A stretch of 64,000 nucleotides of DNA from Rhodococcus spelaei. GTDB taxonomy: Bacteria; Actinomycetota; Actinomycetes; Mycobacteriales; Mycobacteriaceae. Below, piece after piece: positions 19,133 to 28,078 of this stretch. The DNA lies in the NCBI RefSeq assembly GCF_006704125.1, contig NZ_VIGH01000001.1:186001-250000 (forward strand). The letters run 5' to 3'. Every line of letters starts with the position of its first letter. The stretch's first letter is position 1. The notes below the pieces were generated by a model. That model worked only from the letters and a program-made list of their open reading frames with translations, ran no database searches and was not told the DNA's origin. The position numbers and the translations under genes were made by a program.

Positions 19133-19146
19133 GATTCACGTGAAAC
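19133..19146. promoter_or_regulatory. parS: parS site 4
   Basis: GATTCACGTGAAAC, same variant as site 3. It lies about 70 bases before the small ORF at 19218. Confidence 0.88.
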
Positions 19147-19217
19147 ATCGCACGGCTGCGTCGCGTGCGGCGAGTGGTCACTACGCCCATGGCTTTCCTC
19201 TCGGTACCCTCAGACGA

Positions 19218-19451
19218 ATGAGCGAGGATCATTCGTACGAGGTCCACACCCTCGAACTCGGCCCGTACGACACACTGGCGGAACTGCACCGCGATCTGTC
19301 GAATCACACCTCCACCTTTGCGAACCTGGTCTTCGAGCGAGAGAACGAGGTGGTCGTCTCGCTCTCGCACTCTGTCGTCTCGATTGCGGGACGTCTGTTT
19401 GTTTCGGTGGTGACGACGACGGACCAGCCAACTGATCCGCACCGTGAGTAG
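19218..19451 (+). CDS. Small hypothetical protein in the parS region
   Basis: A 77-residue frame starting MSEDHSYEVHTLELG that I do not recognise. It is acidic at both ends with a Val/Ser-rich middle (VVVSLSHSVVSIAG) that looks like beta strands; no signal peptide or transmembrane helix is evident. Third-position GC is high, as in the core genes, which favours coding. No Shine-Dalgarno is present. TACCCT at 19205–19210 fits a TANNNT −10 box at the distance expected if transcription starts at the ATG itself, so a leaderless mRNA is plausible. The frame is open to 18999, but the upstream part is not coding-like. It is transcribed against rsmG and lies between parS sites 4 and 5. Confidence 0.5.
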   Translation: MSEDHSYEVHTLELGPYDTLAELHRDLSNHTSTFANLVFERENEVVVSLSHSVVSIAGRLFVSVVTTTDQPTDPHRE

Positions 19452-19517
19452 GAGTGAACGCCTCCCTGGCGCGGTGCGTCACCTTGTCGACACCGCGCCC
19501 CGACGATGTGCGGGCAT

Positions 19518-19531
19518 GGTTCACGTGAAAC
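19518..19531. promoter_or_regulatory. parS: parS site 5
   Basis: GGTTCACGTGAAAC, one mismatch to the parS core (second base). Intergenic, 66 bases after the small ORF. Confidence 0.88.
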
Positions 19532-19773
19532 ATCGAACTACCTCCCGCACATAGGCAGCTTGCCGTCCTCCTGTTCCCCTGGCACGGCCTTGCCGGCCGG
19601 GGGACGATCCGCGCTCGCACCGATCGACCAAAGATCGCATCCCGGCTCGCGAACCCATGCGCGGATCCGACAGTTCCCTTCCGGCACGGACGGCGTGGTG
19701 CCCATCCTCGGATGCCATAGCCGGAGTTGATTTCGTTCCGGCAGTCGCAGACCACAATCGGCCGAATCCGAGT

Positions 19774-19787
19774 GATTCACGTGAAAC
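19774..19787. promoter_or_regulatory. parS: parS site 6
   Basis: GATTCACGTGAAAC, same variant as sites 3, 4 and 7. Confidence 0.88.
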
Positions 19788-19926
19788 CAATCCGCCACGG
19801 GCATCGATACTTGCCCTGCACGGACCCCCGCGACGAAGGTCGGCCACCCGTCCTCGGCAGCGATCCGACGCCAGCCCATCGGGCACCGATCGGCGGCTCG
19901 GCGGCGGCTCGGCGGCGGCTCGGATT

Positions 19927-19940
19927 GATTCACGTGAAAC
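19927..19940. promoter_or_regulatory. parS: parS site 7
   Basis: GATTCACGTGAAAC, 153 bases from site 6, the closest pair in the array. Confidence 0.88.
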
Positions 19941-20168
19941 ACAGAAGGGTCCCAGCCGGTTCCCGCTCGCACGGGTCCCCGGAGTCATGGCGCAGCGATG
20001 GCGCACCTCAGCAAAGGGGATTCGGAGATTGCGTCGACAGCGCGAAGCGACCGGTGCGTTGCGATTCAATCTGCGCCTACGTTTCCAGAGGCCTCTATCG
20101 GGACCCGAATAAGGAAGGTGCCAGGCACGTCCGCAACAGTCGGTCCCTGGCGGCGCGAAGCGTGGGTG

Positions 20169-20182
20169 GTTTCACGTGAAGC
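20169..20182. promoter_or_regulatory. parS: parS site 8
   Basis: GTTTCACGTGAAGC, one mismatch to the parS core near the right end. Confidence 0.85.
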
Positions 20183-20397
20183 GGACTAGGTACCCGAGCT
20201 CGATCGGCATCGACCGGCCAGTCCCGACCCCGAGCGGCGGGATCCGGAAGAACACAGGGGTGCGCTCATGCACCCACCGAGTCCCGCGAACCGACCCGCA
20301 CCCCGGCGGGCCGAGTGTCATGCAGCGAAGCCCATCGGCTCCATGAGGAACCGTGGCACGCACTGCCCGACCAGGAGCCCCGGCACCGCATCACGCA

Positions 20398-20411
20398 GTT
20401 TCACGTGAAAC
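20398..20411. promoter_or_regulatory. parS: parS site 9
   Basis: GTTTCACGTGAAAC, a perfect parS palindrome. It is the origin-proximal end of the array, about 5 kb from oriC. Confidence 0.95.
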
Positions 20412-20473
20412 CCCCCAAATCGCTGCGAGTTTCGCCGACCCATCCACTCCGGGATCATTCGTCACGGTGACGT

Positions 20474-20524
20474 AAATGAAAACGCCGATGGCCCCCGACC
20501 GAAACGGGTCGGAGGCCATCGGCG
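20474..20524 (-). terminator. Rho-independent terminator of the rpmH–khpB operon
   Basis: A long stem: CGCCGATGGCC at 20483–20493 pairs with GGCCATCGGCG at 20514–20524, and CGACC/GGTCG extends it across one bulge around a GAAAC loop. On the minus strand it is followed directly by TTTTCATTTA. It lies about 20 bases past the khpB stop. Confidence 0.9.
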
Positions 20525-20542
20525 ACACTCGGGGGAGGGCGG

Positions 20543-21106
20543 TCAGTCCTTGAGGACAACCACCCGGCGCGACGGCTCGACGCCCTCGCTCTCGCTGGAC
20601 ACCCCGTCGACACTCGCGACCGCATCGTGCACGATCTTGCGCTCGAACGGAGTCATCGGGGAGAGCGACTCGCGCTCGCCGGACTCGAGCACCCGCTTGG
20701 CAGCGGCCACACCGATCTCGGTCAGCTCGGCGCGTCGGCCGGCACGCCAGCCCGCAATGTCGAGCATGAGGCGACTGCGTTCTCCGGTGGACTGCTGCAC
20801 CGCGAGCCGCGTCAGTTCCTGCAGCGCGTCGAGCACCTCGCCCTTGCGGCCGACCAGCTTGCTCAGGTCGTCGCCGCCGTCGATGCTCACGATCGCCCGA
20901 TCGCCCTCGACGTCGAGATCGATGTCGCCATCGAAGTCGAGGACGTCGAGCAACTGCTCGAGGTAGTCGCCGGCGATCTCGCCCTCTTCGACCAACTCGT
21001 CCTCGACGTCACCGGTGTCCGGCTCGACGTCTGCCGTCTCCACCTTGGTCTCGACCGCCACGACCTCGTCGTCTCCGTCCCGTCCGGTTTCCGGATCATT
21101 CGCCAT
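20543..21106 (-). CDS. khpB: KhpB/Jag RNA-binding protein (KH–R3H)
   Basis: A 187-residue cytoplasmic protein with an acidic N-terminal tail (about 50 residues), a KH-type domain at about 75–125 (including DDLSKLVGRKGEVLDALQELTRL) and a C-terminal R3H domain containing MTPFERKIVHDAVASVDGV and the signature ESEGVEPSRRVVV. Such proteins bind RNA and influence cell division and elongation in Gram-positive bacteria. It is the last gene of the rpmH–rnpA–yidD–yidC–khpB operon, 37 bases after yidC. Confidence 0.93.
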   Translation of the reverse strand: MANDPETGRDGDDEVVAVETKVETADVEPDTGDVEDELVEEGEIAGDYLEQLLDVLDFDGDIDLDVEGDRAIVSIDGGDDLSKLVGRKGEVLDALQELTRLAVQQSTGERSRLMLDIAGWRAGRRAELTEIGVAAAKRVLESGERESLSPMTPFERKIVHDAVASVDGVSSESEGVEPSRRVVVLKD

Positions 21107-21143
21107 CGTCGTTCTCTTTTCCTTGAGTCAGCGTTTCCGTCGG

Positions 21144-22220
21144 TCAGCGCCGCTTGCGCTTGGGGTTCTTGCCCCGGTTGCCTGCAGGTCGTGCACCAGG
21201 CTTCGGCGTCTGACTCGGACTGTCGTCCTTGGCCTCCGCGGCGGTCTCGGGGGAGGAGTCGGCGGCAGGGGAGGAGTCGGCACCCGCCGCAGGCGGCGCC
21301 TTGCGCTTCTTCGCCTGGTCCGGGCGAGCACCCGGCTTGGGGGCGTTCTCCGCGCGCCGCTCCAGCGCGACCTTCTTCTTCTCCTCTTCCTCCGCGTCGA
21401 TACGCCGGAAGACGAGATGCTGCTGCGCGTAGGTCCAGATGTTGTTGGCCACCCAGTACAGCAGGATGGCGATCATCAGGAACGGGCCACCGACGAGCAC
21501 GCCCAGCGGGAAGACCCACAGCGCAAGCTTGTTCATGATCGCCGACTGCGGGTTCGCCGCCGCCGCCGCACTCTGCCGCGCCACCGAGGCCCGCGAGTTG
21601 AAGTGCGTCGCGACGGACGCGACGATCATCAGTGGGACGGCGACCACCGCGATGGTCCAGACACTGGGGATGGGGACGCCGAACGCCGCGAGCTGGTCCG
21701 GCTTGGACGTGATCGCAGCCGAGATCGGCGCGCCGAACAGCCGGGCGTCGAGGAACGACTGGACGTCGGACACGCTGAAGAAGTAGTTCGGGGTGTTCGC
21801 GTTGTCCTCGATGGACATACCGAGCTGGCCGACGCCGGTCCCGGTGCGGTTGAACGAACGGAGGACGTGGAACAGGCCGATGAAGACCGGTGCCTGGAGC
21901 AGCACCGGCAGGCAACCCATGACCGGGTTGAAGCCGTGCTCCTTCTGGAGCTTCTGCATCTCCAGCGCCATGCGCTGCTTGTCGTTGCTGTACTTCTTCT
22001 GCAGCGCCTTGATCTGCGGCTGCAGCTCCTGCATCTGGCGGGTGGTGCGCACCTGCTTGACGAAGGGCTTGAAGAGAATCGCGCGAAGCGTGAACACCAG
22101 GAACATCACGGACAGTGCCCAGGTGATGCCGCTGTTCGGTCCCAGGAACGGAATCGCCCCGAAGACCTTGTGCCAGACCCAGAGGATCCCGGACACCGGA
22201 TAGTAGATGAAGTTGAGCAC
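21144..22220 (-). CDS. yidC: Membrane protein insertase YidC
   Basis: A 358-residue Oxa1/YidC-family insertase. It starts with [16 protein letters not shown] and has five hydrophobic segments. The basic cytoplasmic loop after helix 1 contains [20 protein letters not shown], and [19 protein letters not shown] is the conserved second core helix. The tail is long, Ala/Pro/Lys-rich, and ends in a basic cluster likely to touch the ribosome. The frame is open to 22301, but the GTG at 22220, behind GAGGAG, gives the usual N-terminus and avoids a long overlap with yidD. It inserts membrane proteins with or without SecYEG. Confidence 0.93.
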   Translation of the reverse strand: MLNFIYYPVSGILWVWHKVFGAIPFLGPNSGITWALSVMFLVFTLRAILFKPFVKQVRTTRQMQELQPQIKALQKKYSNDKQRMALEMQKLQKEHGFNPVMGCLPVLLQAPVFIGLFHVLRSFNRTGTGVGQLGMSIEDNANTPNYFFSVSDVQSFLDARLFGAPISAAITSKPDQLAAFGVPIPSVWTIAVVAVPLMIVASVATHFNSRASVARQSAAAAANPQSAIMNKLALWVFPLGVLVGGPFLMIAILLYWVANNIWTYAQQHLVFRRIDAEEEEKKKVALERRAENAPKPGARPDQAKKRKAPPAAGADSSPAADSSPETAAEAKDDSPSQTPKPGARPAGNRGKNPKRKRR

Positions 22221-22224
22221 GGCT

Positions 22225-22605
22225 CTAGGTACTCCTCTGTTCGTTCGCGTCCACCAGAGCGTGGGGTTGCTTGCCAGTATCCCTACCGGCTCGCTCCGCA
22301 TCGGCGGCGCGGTGGTCGTGGTCGCGGCGGGACTTGCGCGGCGGTACCGGATCCCAGCCGCCCGGGTGCCAGGGTGCGCACTTGAGCAGGCGCACGACCG
22401 TCAGCCCCAGGCCGATCACCAGGCCGCGCTGACGCAGCGCGTCGACCGCGTACTCGCTGCAGGTCGGCGTGAACCGGCAGGTCGGCAGTCGCATCGGCGA
22501 GATGTAGGAGCGGTAGAGCTCGATGCAGAAGATCAGCGCGCGGGCCGGGGCGCGTCGAATTGACGCCGGCAACCCGGACGGCGCTTCGCCACGAGTGTCG
22601 GTCAT
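22225..22605 (-). CDS. yidD: Membrane protein insertion efficiency factor YidD
   Basis: A 126-residue protein with the full family signature: [20 protein letters not shown], then [12 protein letters not shown] and WHPGGWDP. It is membrane-associated and assists YidC-dependent insertion. The C-terminal 40 residues are charged and variable. The start overlaps the rnpA stop by four bases and the end is four bases before yidC, so all are co-transcribed. Confidence 0.94.
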   Translation of the reverse strand: MTDTRGEAPSGLPASIRRAPARALIFCIELYRSYISPMRLPTCRFTPTCSEYAVDALRQRGLVIGLGLTVVRLLKCAPWHPGGWDPVPPRKSRRDHDHRAADAERAGRDTGKQPHALVDANEQRST

Positions 22606-22979
22606 ACCGAATTACCCACGGACACAAGGAGATCGAGTTTGCGAAGGCCGGACCGCAACTGCCGGTCGAGATCCTTCGAGGACGCCGTCGCGGCGCCGGG
22701 CAGGGCGCGAATGACGACGTTGGTGCCCTCAGGCACCTCCCGAACGAGGCTCACGCAGATATGACGAAGCCGGCGTGCGACTCGATGTCGAATCACCGCC
22801 GGCCCGACAGCTTTACTTACCACCAATCCGAAACGCGGACCCGGGTCGCTGATCAGCGACTCGGCCTGAGTTCCCGCCAGGGCATGGACGACCACGTCCC
22901 GGCGGGCCGCACGCTGACCACGACGAACGGTGGACGAGAAGTCCGACCGTCGACGTAACCGGTGCGGCTCAGGCAACAC
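22602..22979 (-). CDS. rnpA: Ribonuclease P protein component
   Basis: A 125-residue basic protein that helps the RNase P RNA bind pre-tRNA. It starts [20 protein letters not shown] and contains the RNR-like helix [13 protein letters not shown]. The frame runs upstream to 23063, but the GTG at 22979, preceded by GGGAG at six bases, gives the usual family start and a 22-base gap after rpmH. Confidence 0.93.
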   Translation of the reverse strand: MLPEPHRLRRRSDFSSTVRRGQRAARRDVVVHALAGTQAESLISDPGPRFGLVVSKAVGPAVIRHRVARRLRHICVSLVREVPEGTNVVIRALPGAATASSKDLDRQLRSGLRKLDLLVSVGNSV

Positions 22980-23001
22980 CCCGAGCTCCCGCGCCCGGAA
23001 A

Positions 23002-23145
23002 TCAGGCGGTGAGGGAGGCGCGGCCCTTTTGGCGACGCGCCGAAACGATGGCGCGACCCGCACGGGTACGCATCCGGAGACGGAAGCCGTGAACGCGCGC
23101 GCGGCGGCGATTGTTCGGCTGGAACGTCCGCTTGCCCTTGGCCAC
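23002..23145 (-). CDS. rpmH: 50S ribosomal protein L34
   Basis: A 47-residue, very basic protein read from a GTG at 23145. It begins [22 protein letters not shown] and continues with [18 protein letters not shown], a complete L34. GAGGAG lies eight bases before the start. It is the first gene of the leftward operon to khpB and is divergent from dnaA, the standard arrangement. Confidence 0.96.
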   Translation of the reverse strand: MAKGKRTFQPNNRRRARVHGFRLRMRTRAGRAIVSARRQKGRASLTA

Positions 23146-23749
23146 GGTCAACACTCCTCGAGATCATCGGCGCCGTTCGACGCCATCTGTAGCTGAAAAT
23201 TGGTGGTCCCCGACGACGAATCCGGCGGCGGCTCCGTTAACGCCGGCAGAATGCAGCCAGCAGGAAACCTCCACCTCGAACTCAGGTGACTGTACGAGAG
23301 TACGCAGCGCCGTCGGCGAGGTCAAACCAGGATGCCCACGGACACGCGACTGCGCCGGGGTGCTTGCTTCCGGTCACCGATTGTGCCCACCCTGTGCAGT
23401 CGGTGCCGCGGTTGCTCGCCCCGCCCGTTGTCCGAGCCCTCCGTGTAAGCCCGGTAACAGGCCGGACCGGCGTCGGGGCGAACGACCGATCGCCCCGACA
23501 CGCCGAACCCGAGCCGTCTTCGCAGGTGAACCGCTTGTCGCCACCGACCACCCGCATGGGTCCACGGATGTACTCACAGCCCTGTGCTTTATCCACACAT
23601 GTGGATAATTGTGTGGAATTACAGATCAGGTGGCATATTCGTACCCTTGTGCGGGGAAGTTATCCCCAGGGGTGGAGTCCATCGGCCAGCAGTCCTGACC
23701 GACACGTGGACGGACTCCGCCTGACGGCACTGACCTGGGAGGACCGACG
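23146..23749. promoter_or_regulatory. rpmH–dnaA divergent control region with DnaA boxes
   Basis: A 604-bp divergent region without a gene. A perfect DnaA box TTATCCACA (23589–23597) faces an inverted perfect box TGTGGATAA (23600–23608) two bases away. A degenerate box TGTGTGGAA follows at 23611–23619 and TTATCCCCA lies at 23660–23668. They sit 80–160 bases before the dnaA start and are suited to DnaA autoregulation. The promoters themselves could not be placed with confidence. Confidence 0.8.
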
Positions 23750-25312
23750 TTGAACGAGGAAACAAACACCCTGGCACAGGTATGGGTGGATGTCCTCGCG
23801 GAACTGACGACGGCCGCCTCCGGACCGCCGTTGACCAAGGCGCAGAAGGCGATGCTCGCGTTGGTGCGGCCGCTGACGCTCGCGCAGGGTTTCGCGCTGC
23901 TGTCGGTCCCGTCCTCCTTCGTGCAGGAGGCTATCGAACGCGACCTGCGCGAACCCATCCTCCAGGCACTGAACCGACACCTCGCCGAGGACGTGGAGGG
24001 ACTCGGCGTGCGGATCGCGCCGCCGGCCGACGAGGTCCTCGAACCGGAGCCCGCCACGGTCGTGGCGCGGCCCGCCGAGCCGTCCTACACCGAGCCCGTC
24101 GCGGGCAGCCTGCCCACCTTCCGCCGCCGCAGGCCGGGGGCGGGCGAGGTCGAGCTTCCGGAACCGGAACCGCTCGATCACGAGGAGATCGACGAGGACC
24201 GCGAGGCGATCGCCAGCGTGCACGAGTCCTGGCCGTCGTATTTCACCAAGCCGCCGACCACGACGCCGGCCTCGTCGGGCGGCAACAGCCTCAACGCGAA
24301 GTACACCTTCGACACGTTCGTCATCGGCGCCTCGAACCGCTTCGCGCATGCCGCCGCGGTCGCCATCGCCGAGGCGCCCGCCCGTGCGTACAACCCGTTG
24401 TTCGTCTGGGGCTCTTCGGGTCTCGGGAAGACGCACCTGCTGCACGCCGCCGGCCACTATTCCCAGCGGCTGTTCCCCGGCATGCGGGTGAAGTACGTCT
24501 CCACCGAAGAATTCACCAACGACTTCATCAACAGCCTGCGCGACGACCGCAAGGTCGCGTTCAAGCGCCGGTACCGCGAGACCGACGTGCTGCTCGTCGA
24601 CGACATCCAGTTCATCGAGGGTAAGGAGGGCATCCAGGAGGAGTTCTTCTACACCTTCGAGGCTCTCCACAACGCCAACAAGCAGATCGTGATCACCTCC
24701 GACCGGCCGCCCAAGCAGCTTGCGACCCTCGAGGAGCGTCTGCGCACCCGGTTCGAGTGGGGCCTGATCACCGACGTCCAGCCGCCCGAACTCGAGACCC
24801 GCATCGCGATCCTCAGCAAGAAGGCGCGAATGGACCGGCTCGACGTGCCGCACGACGTGCTCGAGCTCATCGCAAGCCGGATCGAACGCAACATCCGCGA
24901 ACTCGAGGGCGCCCTGATCCGGGTGACCGCGTTCGCCTCTCTCAATCGTCAGGCGCTCGACCTCACGCTCGCCGAGGTCGTGTTGCGCGACCTCATGCCG
25001 GACTCGTCGACTCTCGAGATCAATGCCGCGACCATCATGGCCGTGACCGCGGAGTACTTCACCACCAGCATCGAGGACCTCTGCGGCCCGGGAAAGGCGC
25101 GACCGCTCGCGCAGGCCCGGCAGATCGCGATGTACCTGTGCCGCGAGCTCACCGACTTGTCGCTGCCGAAGATCGGCCAGACGTTCGGCCGTGACCACAC
25201 CACCGTGATGTACGCCGACAAGAAGATCCGCAAGGAGATGACCGAGCGCCGGAAGGTCTACGACCAGGTGCAGGAGTTGACCGCGCGGATCAAGCAGCGA
25301 TCCAAGCGCTGA
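23750..25312 (+). CDS. dnaA: Chromosomal replication initiator DnaA
   Basis: A 520-residue initiator. Domain I (about 1–85) is the helicase/partner-binding region, and an acidic, Pro-rich linker follows (about 86–185). The AAA+ domain carries Walker [12 protein letters not shown] (about residue 221) and Walker B LLVDDIQF. Domain IV, near the C-terminus, carries the DnaA-box-reading signature [14 protein letters not shown]. It starts at a TTG at 23750 with GGGAGGA six bases upstream, as in several relatives. The gene is flanked by DnaA-box clusters on both sides. Confidence 0.98.
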   Translation: MNEETNTLAQVWVDVLAELTTAASGPPLTKAQKAMLALVRPLTLAQGFALLSVPSSFVQEAIERDLREPILQALNRHLAEDVEGLGVRIAPPADEVLEPEPATVVARPAEPSYTEPVAGSLPTFRRRRPGAGEVELPEPEPLDHEEIDEDREAIASVHESWPSYFTKPPTTTPASSGGNSLNAKYTFDTFVIGASNRFAHAAAVAIAEAPARAYNPLFVWGSSGLGKTHLLHAAGHYSQRLFPGMRVKYVSTEEFTNDFINSLRDDRKVAFKRRYRETDVLLVDDIQFIEGKEGIQEEFFYTFEALHNANKQIVITSDRPPKQLATLEERLRTRFEWGLITDVQPPELETRIAILSKKARMDRLDVPHDVLELIASRIERNIRELEGALIRVTAFASLNRQALDLTLAEVVLRDLMPDSSTLEINAATIMAVTAEYFTTSIEDLCGPGKARPLAQARQIAMYLCRELTDLSLPKIGQTFGRDHTTVMYADKKIRKEMTERRKVYDQVQELTARIKQRSKR

Positions 25313-25948
25313 CGTAGACGGGCCGAGCGGGCCCGGCGTCGTTCGATCACAAGACACCGGCGCACCCTCGCGTCTACGTCCAGCCGACCGCGAAACCCAC
25401 AGACACCTGTGAGGACGACTCGGCCCGGAGCCGTGGACGTCGGTCCTGCCGCGGTGCCGCGCGCTGCACGACTGCACCGCGTACCCCCGACTGCGCGACG
25501 AGGCCGGACCGACCGGCCGCCCATTCCGAGTACTTCTGTGATTCTGCGAAACCTATACACACCTGTGGATAACCATGTGGACAACCCTCATGATCTGTGG
25601 ATGAATCTGGGATCGCCGTGAATGACAATTCTTCCGTCCACAACCACGCCGATCCGTCCTCGCGTCGCTCCACGGCCGATCCCCATCCCGCCACGCCGAC
25701 CCACCTGCGGATTACGACGTCGATCCACAGAATCCACAGTGCCTATTACTACTGCTGGTCTCTACCTGTAATTAATCCTCTGAAAACAGGTCCTGTGGAC
25801 TACGGCTGTTCACACCCGACCGAGGCCGCTGCCGCGGCCGCCGTTTCGGCTTTCAACTTCGGGCCCGAGGGCATACGGTGTGCATCTGCCGCCTGTTCAC
25901 ACAGGCGCGGCATGTCGTTCGATGCCTACGGAGAGGATCAACCCAGCG
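25313..25948. other. oriC: Replication origin oriC (dnaA–dnaN interval)
   Basis: A 636-bp gene-free interval. DnaA boxes by eye: TGTGGATAA (25564–25572, perfect), TGTGGACAA (25576–25584), TGTGGATGA (25596–25604), CCGTCCACA (25634–25642), CGATCCACA (25721–25729), GAATCCACA (25730–25738) and TGTGGACTA (25794–25802). An AT-rich stretch at about 25743–25790, between the last boxes, is the best candidate unwinding element. Several boxes are close and similarly oriented, as expected for cooperative DnaA assembly. Only one box is a perfect match, usual for GC-rich actinobacterial origins. Confidence 0.9.
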
Positions 25949-27133
25949 ATGGAGCTCGGGAGTATGAAATTTCGGGTCGCTCGGGAAGATTTCGCGGATT
26001 CCGTCGCGTGGGTGGCTCGAAGCCTCCCCTCCAGGCCTCCGGTCCCGGTCCTCGGTGGCGTCCTGATCTCCGCTGACGAGCAGGGCCTGACCATCTCCGG
26101 CTTCGACTACGAGGTGTCCGCGCAGGTTCGTATCTCCGCAGAGATCTCCGGACCCGGTCAGGCGCTCGTGTCCGGGAAGCTCCTCGCGGACATCACCCGT
26201 TCGCTGCCCACCAAGCCCGTCGACGTCACCGTCGACGGCACCCGAGTCCTCATTGCATGTGGAAGCGCCAAGTTCTCCCTGCCGACGATGCCGGTCGAGG
26301 ACTACCCTCAGCTCCCCGAACTCCCGCAGCAGACCGGTTCCCTTCCGGGCGACGTCTTCTCGGAAGCGATCGGTCAGGTTGCCGTCGCGGCCGGCAAGGA
26401 CGACACGTTGCCGATGCTCACCGGTATCCGGGTCGAGATCGAGGGCACCAACGTGGTGCTCGCGGCAACGGACCGGTTCCGTCTCGCGGTCCGTCAGATC
26501 GAGTGGACACCCACCAACCCGGACACCAGCGCCGCCGTCCTCATCCCCGCCAAGACTCTCTCCGAATCTGCGAAAACCCTTGGCAGCGGATCGAATTCGC
26601 CGGTCGAGCTCGCGTTCGGAGCCGGTTCTTCGGTCGGTTCGGACGGGCTGCTCGGCATTGTCGGCGAAGGAAGGCGCACCACCACCCGTCTCCTCGATGC
26701 CGAGTTCCCCAAGTTCCGTCAGCTGTTGCCGCCCGAACACACCGCGATCGCAACGGTCGAGGTCACACCGCTGGTCGAGGCCATCAAGCGTGTCGCGCTG
26801 GTCGCCGAACGCGGCGCCCAGGTCCGGATGCAGTTCTCCGAGGACGGTCTGCTGCTCTCGGCCGGTGGCGAGGACGCGGGCCGCGCGGAGGAAGCCCTCG
26901 AGGCGCAGTTCCAGGGTGAGGGGCTGACCATCGCCTTCAATCCCGCCTACCTGACCGAGGGGCTGAGCTCGCTGCACAGCGACCGGGTCACCTTCGGGTT
27001 CACCACCCCGAGCCGGCCCGCGGTCCTGCGACCCGCCGCCGAGGAGGAGCCGCAGCCCGGCGAGAACGGCGCGTTCGCCGCACCCGACAGCGACTACACC
27101 TACCTGCTGATGCCGGTCCGGCTGCCGGGCTGA
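25949..27133 (+). CDS. dnaN: DNA polymerase III sliding clamp (beta subunit)
   Basis: A 394-residue clamp made of three similar domains, which encircles DNA and tethers the polymerase. Typical stretches are [40 protein letters not shown] and the C-terminal [10 protein letters not shown]. The frame is open to 25880, but the ATG at 25949 ([11 protein letters not shown]) is preferred. The ATG at 25964 (MKFRVA), nine bases after a GGAG, is a credible alternative. It is the first gene right of oriC. Confidence 0.97.
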   Translation: MELGSMKFRVAREDFADSVAWVARSLPSRPPVPVLGGVLISADEQGLTISGFDYEVSAQVRISAEISGPGQALVSGKLLADITRSLPTKPVDVTVDGTRVLIACGSAKFSLPTMPVEDYPQLPELPQQTGSLPGDVFSEAIGQVAVAAGKDDTLPMLTGIRVEIEGTNVVLAATDRFRLAVRQIEWTPTNPDTSAAVLIPAKTLSESAKTLGSGSNSPVELAFGAGSSVGSDGLLGIVGEGRRTTTRLLDAEFPKFRQLLPPEHTAIATVEVTPLVEAIKRVALVAERGAQVRMQFSEDGLLLSAGGEDAGRAEEALEAQFQGEGLTIAFNPAYLTEGLSSLHSDRVTFGFTTPSRPAVLRPAAEEEPQPGENGAFAAPDSDYTYLLMPVRLPG

Positions 27134-27184
27134 CCCCACCCGCCCACACGAGATCGTCCTACCGAGCGAAGGGACTTGAGCAGC

Positions 27185-28078
27185 ATGCAACTGGGACTGG
27201 TCGGCCTCGGCAAGATGGGTTTCAACATGCGCGAACGGCTGCGCGCGCACGGACACGAGGTGATCGGGTACGACCCGCGTCCCGAGGTGAGCGACGTCGC
27301 CTCGCTCGCCGATCTCGCCGGCGCTCTCGGGGGCCCGCGAGTGGTGTGGGTGATGGTTCCGTCCGGCCACATCACTCGCGAGACCATCGCCGAACTCGCC
27401 GAGGTGCTCGAGCCGGGCGACCTGGTCATCGACGGTGGCAACTCCCGCTTCACCGAGGACAAGCCGAACGCGGACCTGCTCGCGAAGAACGATGTCGGGT
27501 ACCTCGACTGCGGAGTGTCCGGCGGGATCTGGGGTCTCGAGAACGGATACGGGCTGATGGTCGGCGGATCCGAGGCCGACGTGGCTCGGGCCATGCCGAT
27601 CTTCGACGCGTTGCGACCGGAGGGTGAACGCGCGGACGGTTTCGTGCACGCCGGTCCGGTGGGAGCCGGCCACTACGCCAAGATGATCCACAACGGCATC
27701 GAGTACGGACTGATGCACGCCTATGCCGAGGGCTACGAACTGCTCGAGGCAGAGGACCTCGTCACCGACGTCCACGGAGTGCTGCGCGCCTGGACCAAGG
27801 GCACCGTGGTGCGGTCCTGGCTGCTGGACCTCCTGGTCAAGGCGCTGGCGGAGGATCCCGATTTCGCCGCGATCTCCGGCTACACCCAGGATTCCGGCGA
27901 GGGACGGTGGACCGTCGAGGAGGCGATCAACCACGCGGTGCCTGCCCCGGTCATCTCGGCGGCGTTGTTCGCGCGCTTCGCGTCCCGCCAGTCGGATTCC
28001 CCGGCGATGAAGGCGGTCTCCGCACTGCGCAACCAGTTCGGTGGCCACGCCGTGCAGCGGGTTTCGGAATCCGGCTAG
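27185..28078 (+). CDS. gnd: 6-phosphogluconate dehydrogenase, decarboxylating (short, NAD-type)
   Basis: A 297-residue enzyme oxidising 6-phosphogluconate to ribulose 5-phosphate plus CO2 in the pentose phosphate route. It has the Rossmann motif GLVGLGKMG at the N-terminus, VIDGGNSRF, the DCGVSGGIWG loop and the catalytic region HYAKMIHNGIEYG (Lys and Asn). The ~300-residue length marks the short family often using NAD. The ATG at 27185 is chosen over the TTG at 27176, which is too close to the ribosome site GAAGGG. The stop abuts the recF start. A metabolic gene inside dnaN–recF is usual in Rhodococcus, Nocardia and some mycobacteria. Confidence 0.94.
   Translation: MQLGLVGLGKMGFNMRERLRAHGHEVIGYDPRPEVSDVASLADLAGALGGPRVVWVMVPSGHITRETIAELAEVLEPGDLVIDGGNSRFTEDKPNADLLAKNDVGYLDCGVSGGIWGLENGYGLMVGGSEADVARAMPIFDALRPEGERADGFVHAGPVGAGHYAKMIHNGIEYGLMHAYAEGYELLEAEDLVTDVHGVLRAWTKGTVVRSWLLDLLVKALAEDPDFAAISGYTQDSGEGRWTVEEAINHAVPAPVISAALFARFASRQSDSPAMKAVSALRNQFGGHAVQRVSESG

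Larger units (their letters stand above)
18159..19217. other. Gene-poor interval, left part of the parS region
   Basis: About 1.06 kb upstream of rsmG with no frame that looks coding on either strand. It contains parS sites 3 and 4. A nested hairpin lies at 18263–18306: GGAAGGT pairs with ACCTTCC, and ACCGTCC inside it pairs with GGACGGT. The promoter of rsmG-parA-parB should lie here, but I could not place it. Confidence 0.65.
19452..20473. other. Gene-poor interval, right part of the parS region
   Basis: About 1.0 kb between the small ORF and the khpB terminator with no convincing gene. It holds parS sites 5–9. A short tandem repeat of an 11-base unit (GCGGCGGCTCG, about three copies) lies at 19891–19922, just before site 7. 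Confidence 0.65.

Noticed and set aside
18343-19143. A 266-codon plus-strand frame in the parS interval
   Set aside because: Composition (Arg/Pro/Thr-rich, no strand or helix pattern) and irregular third-position GC do not look coding.
19891-19922. Three 11-base GC-rich tandem units as a possible iteron array
   Set aside because: Too short, no link to a known initiator, and simple GC repeats are common at this base composition.
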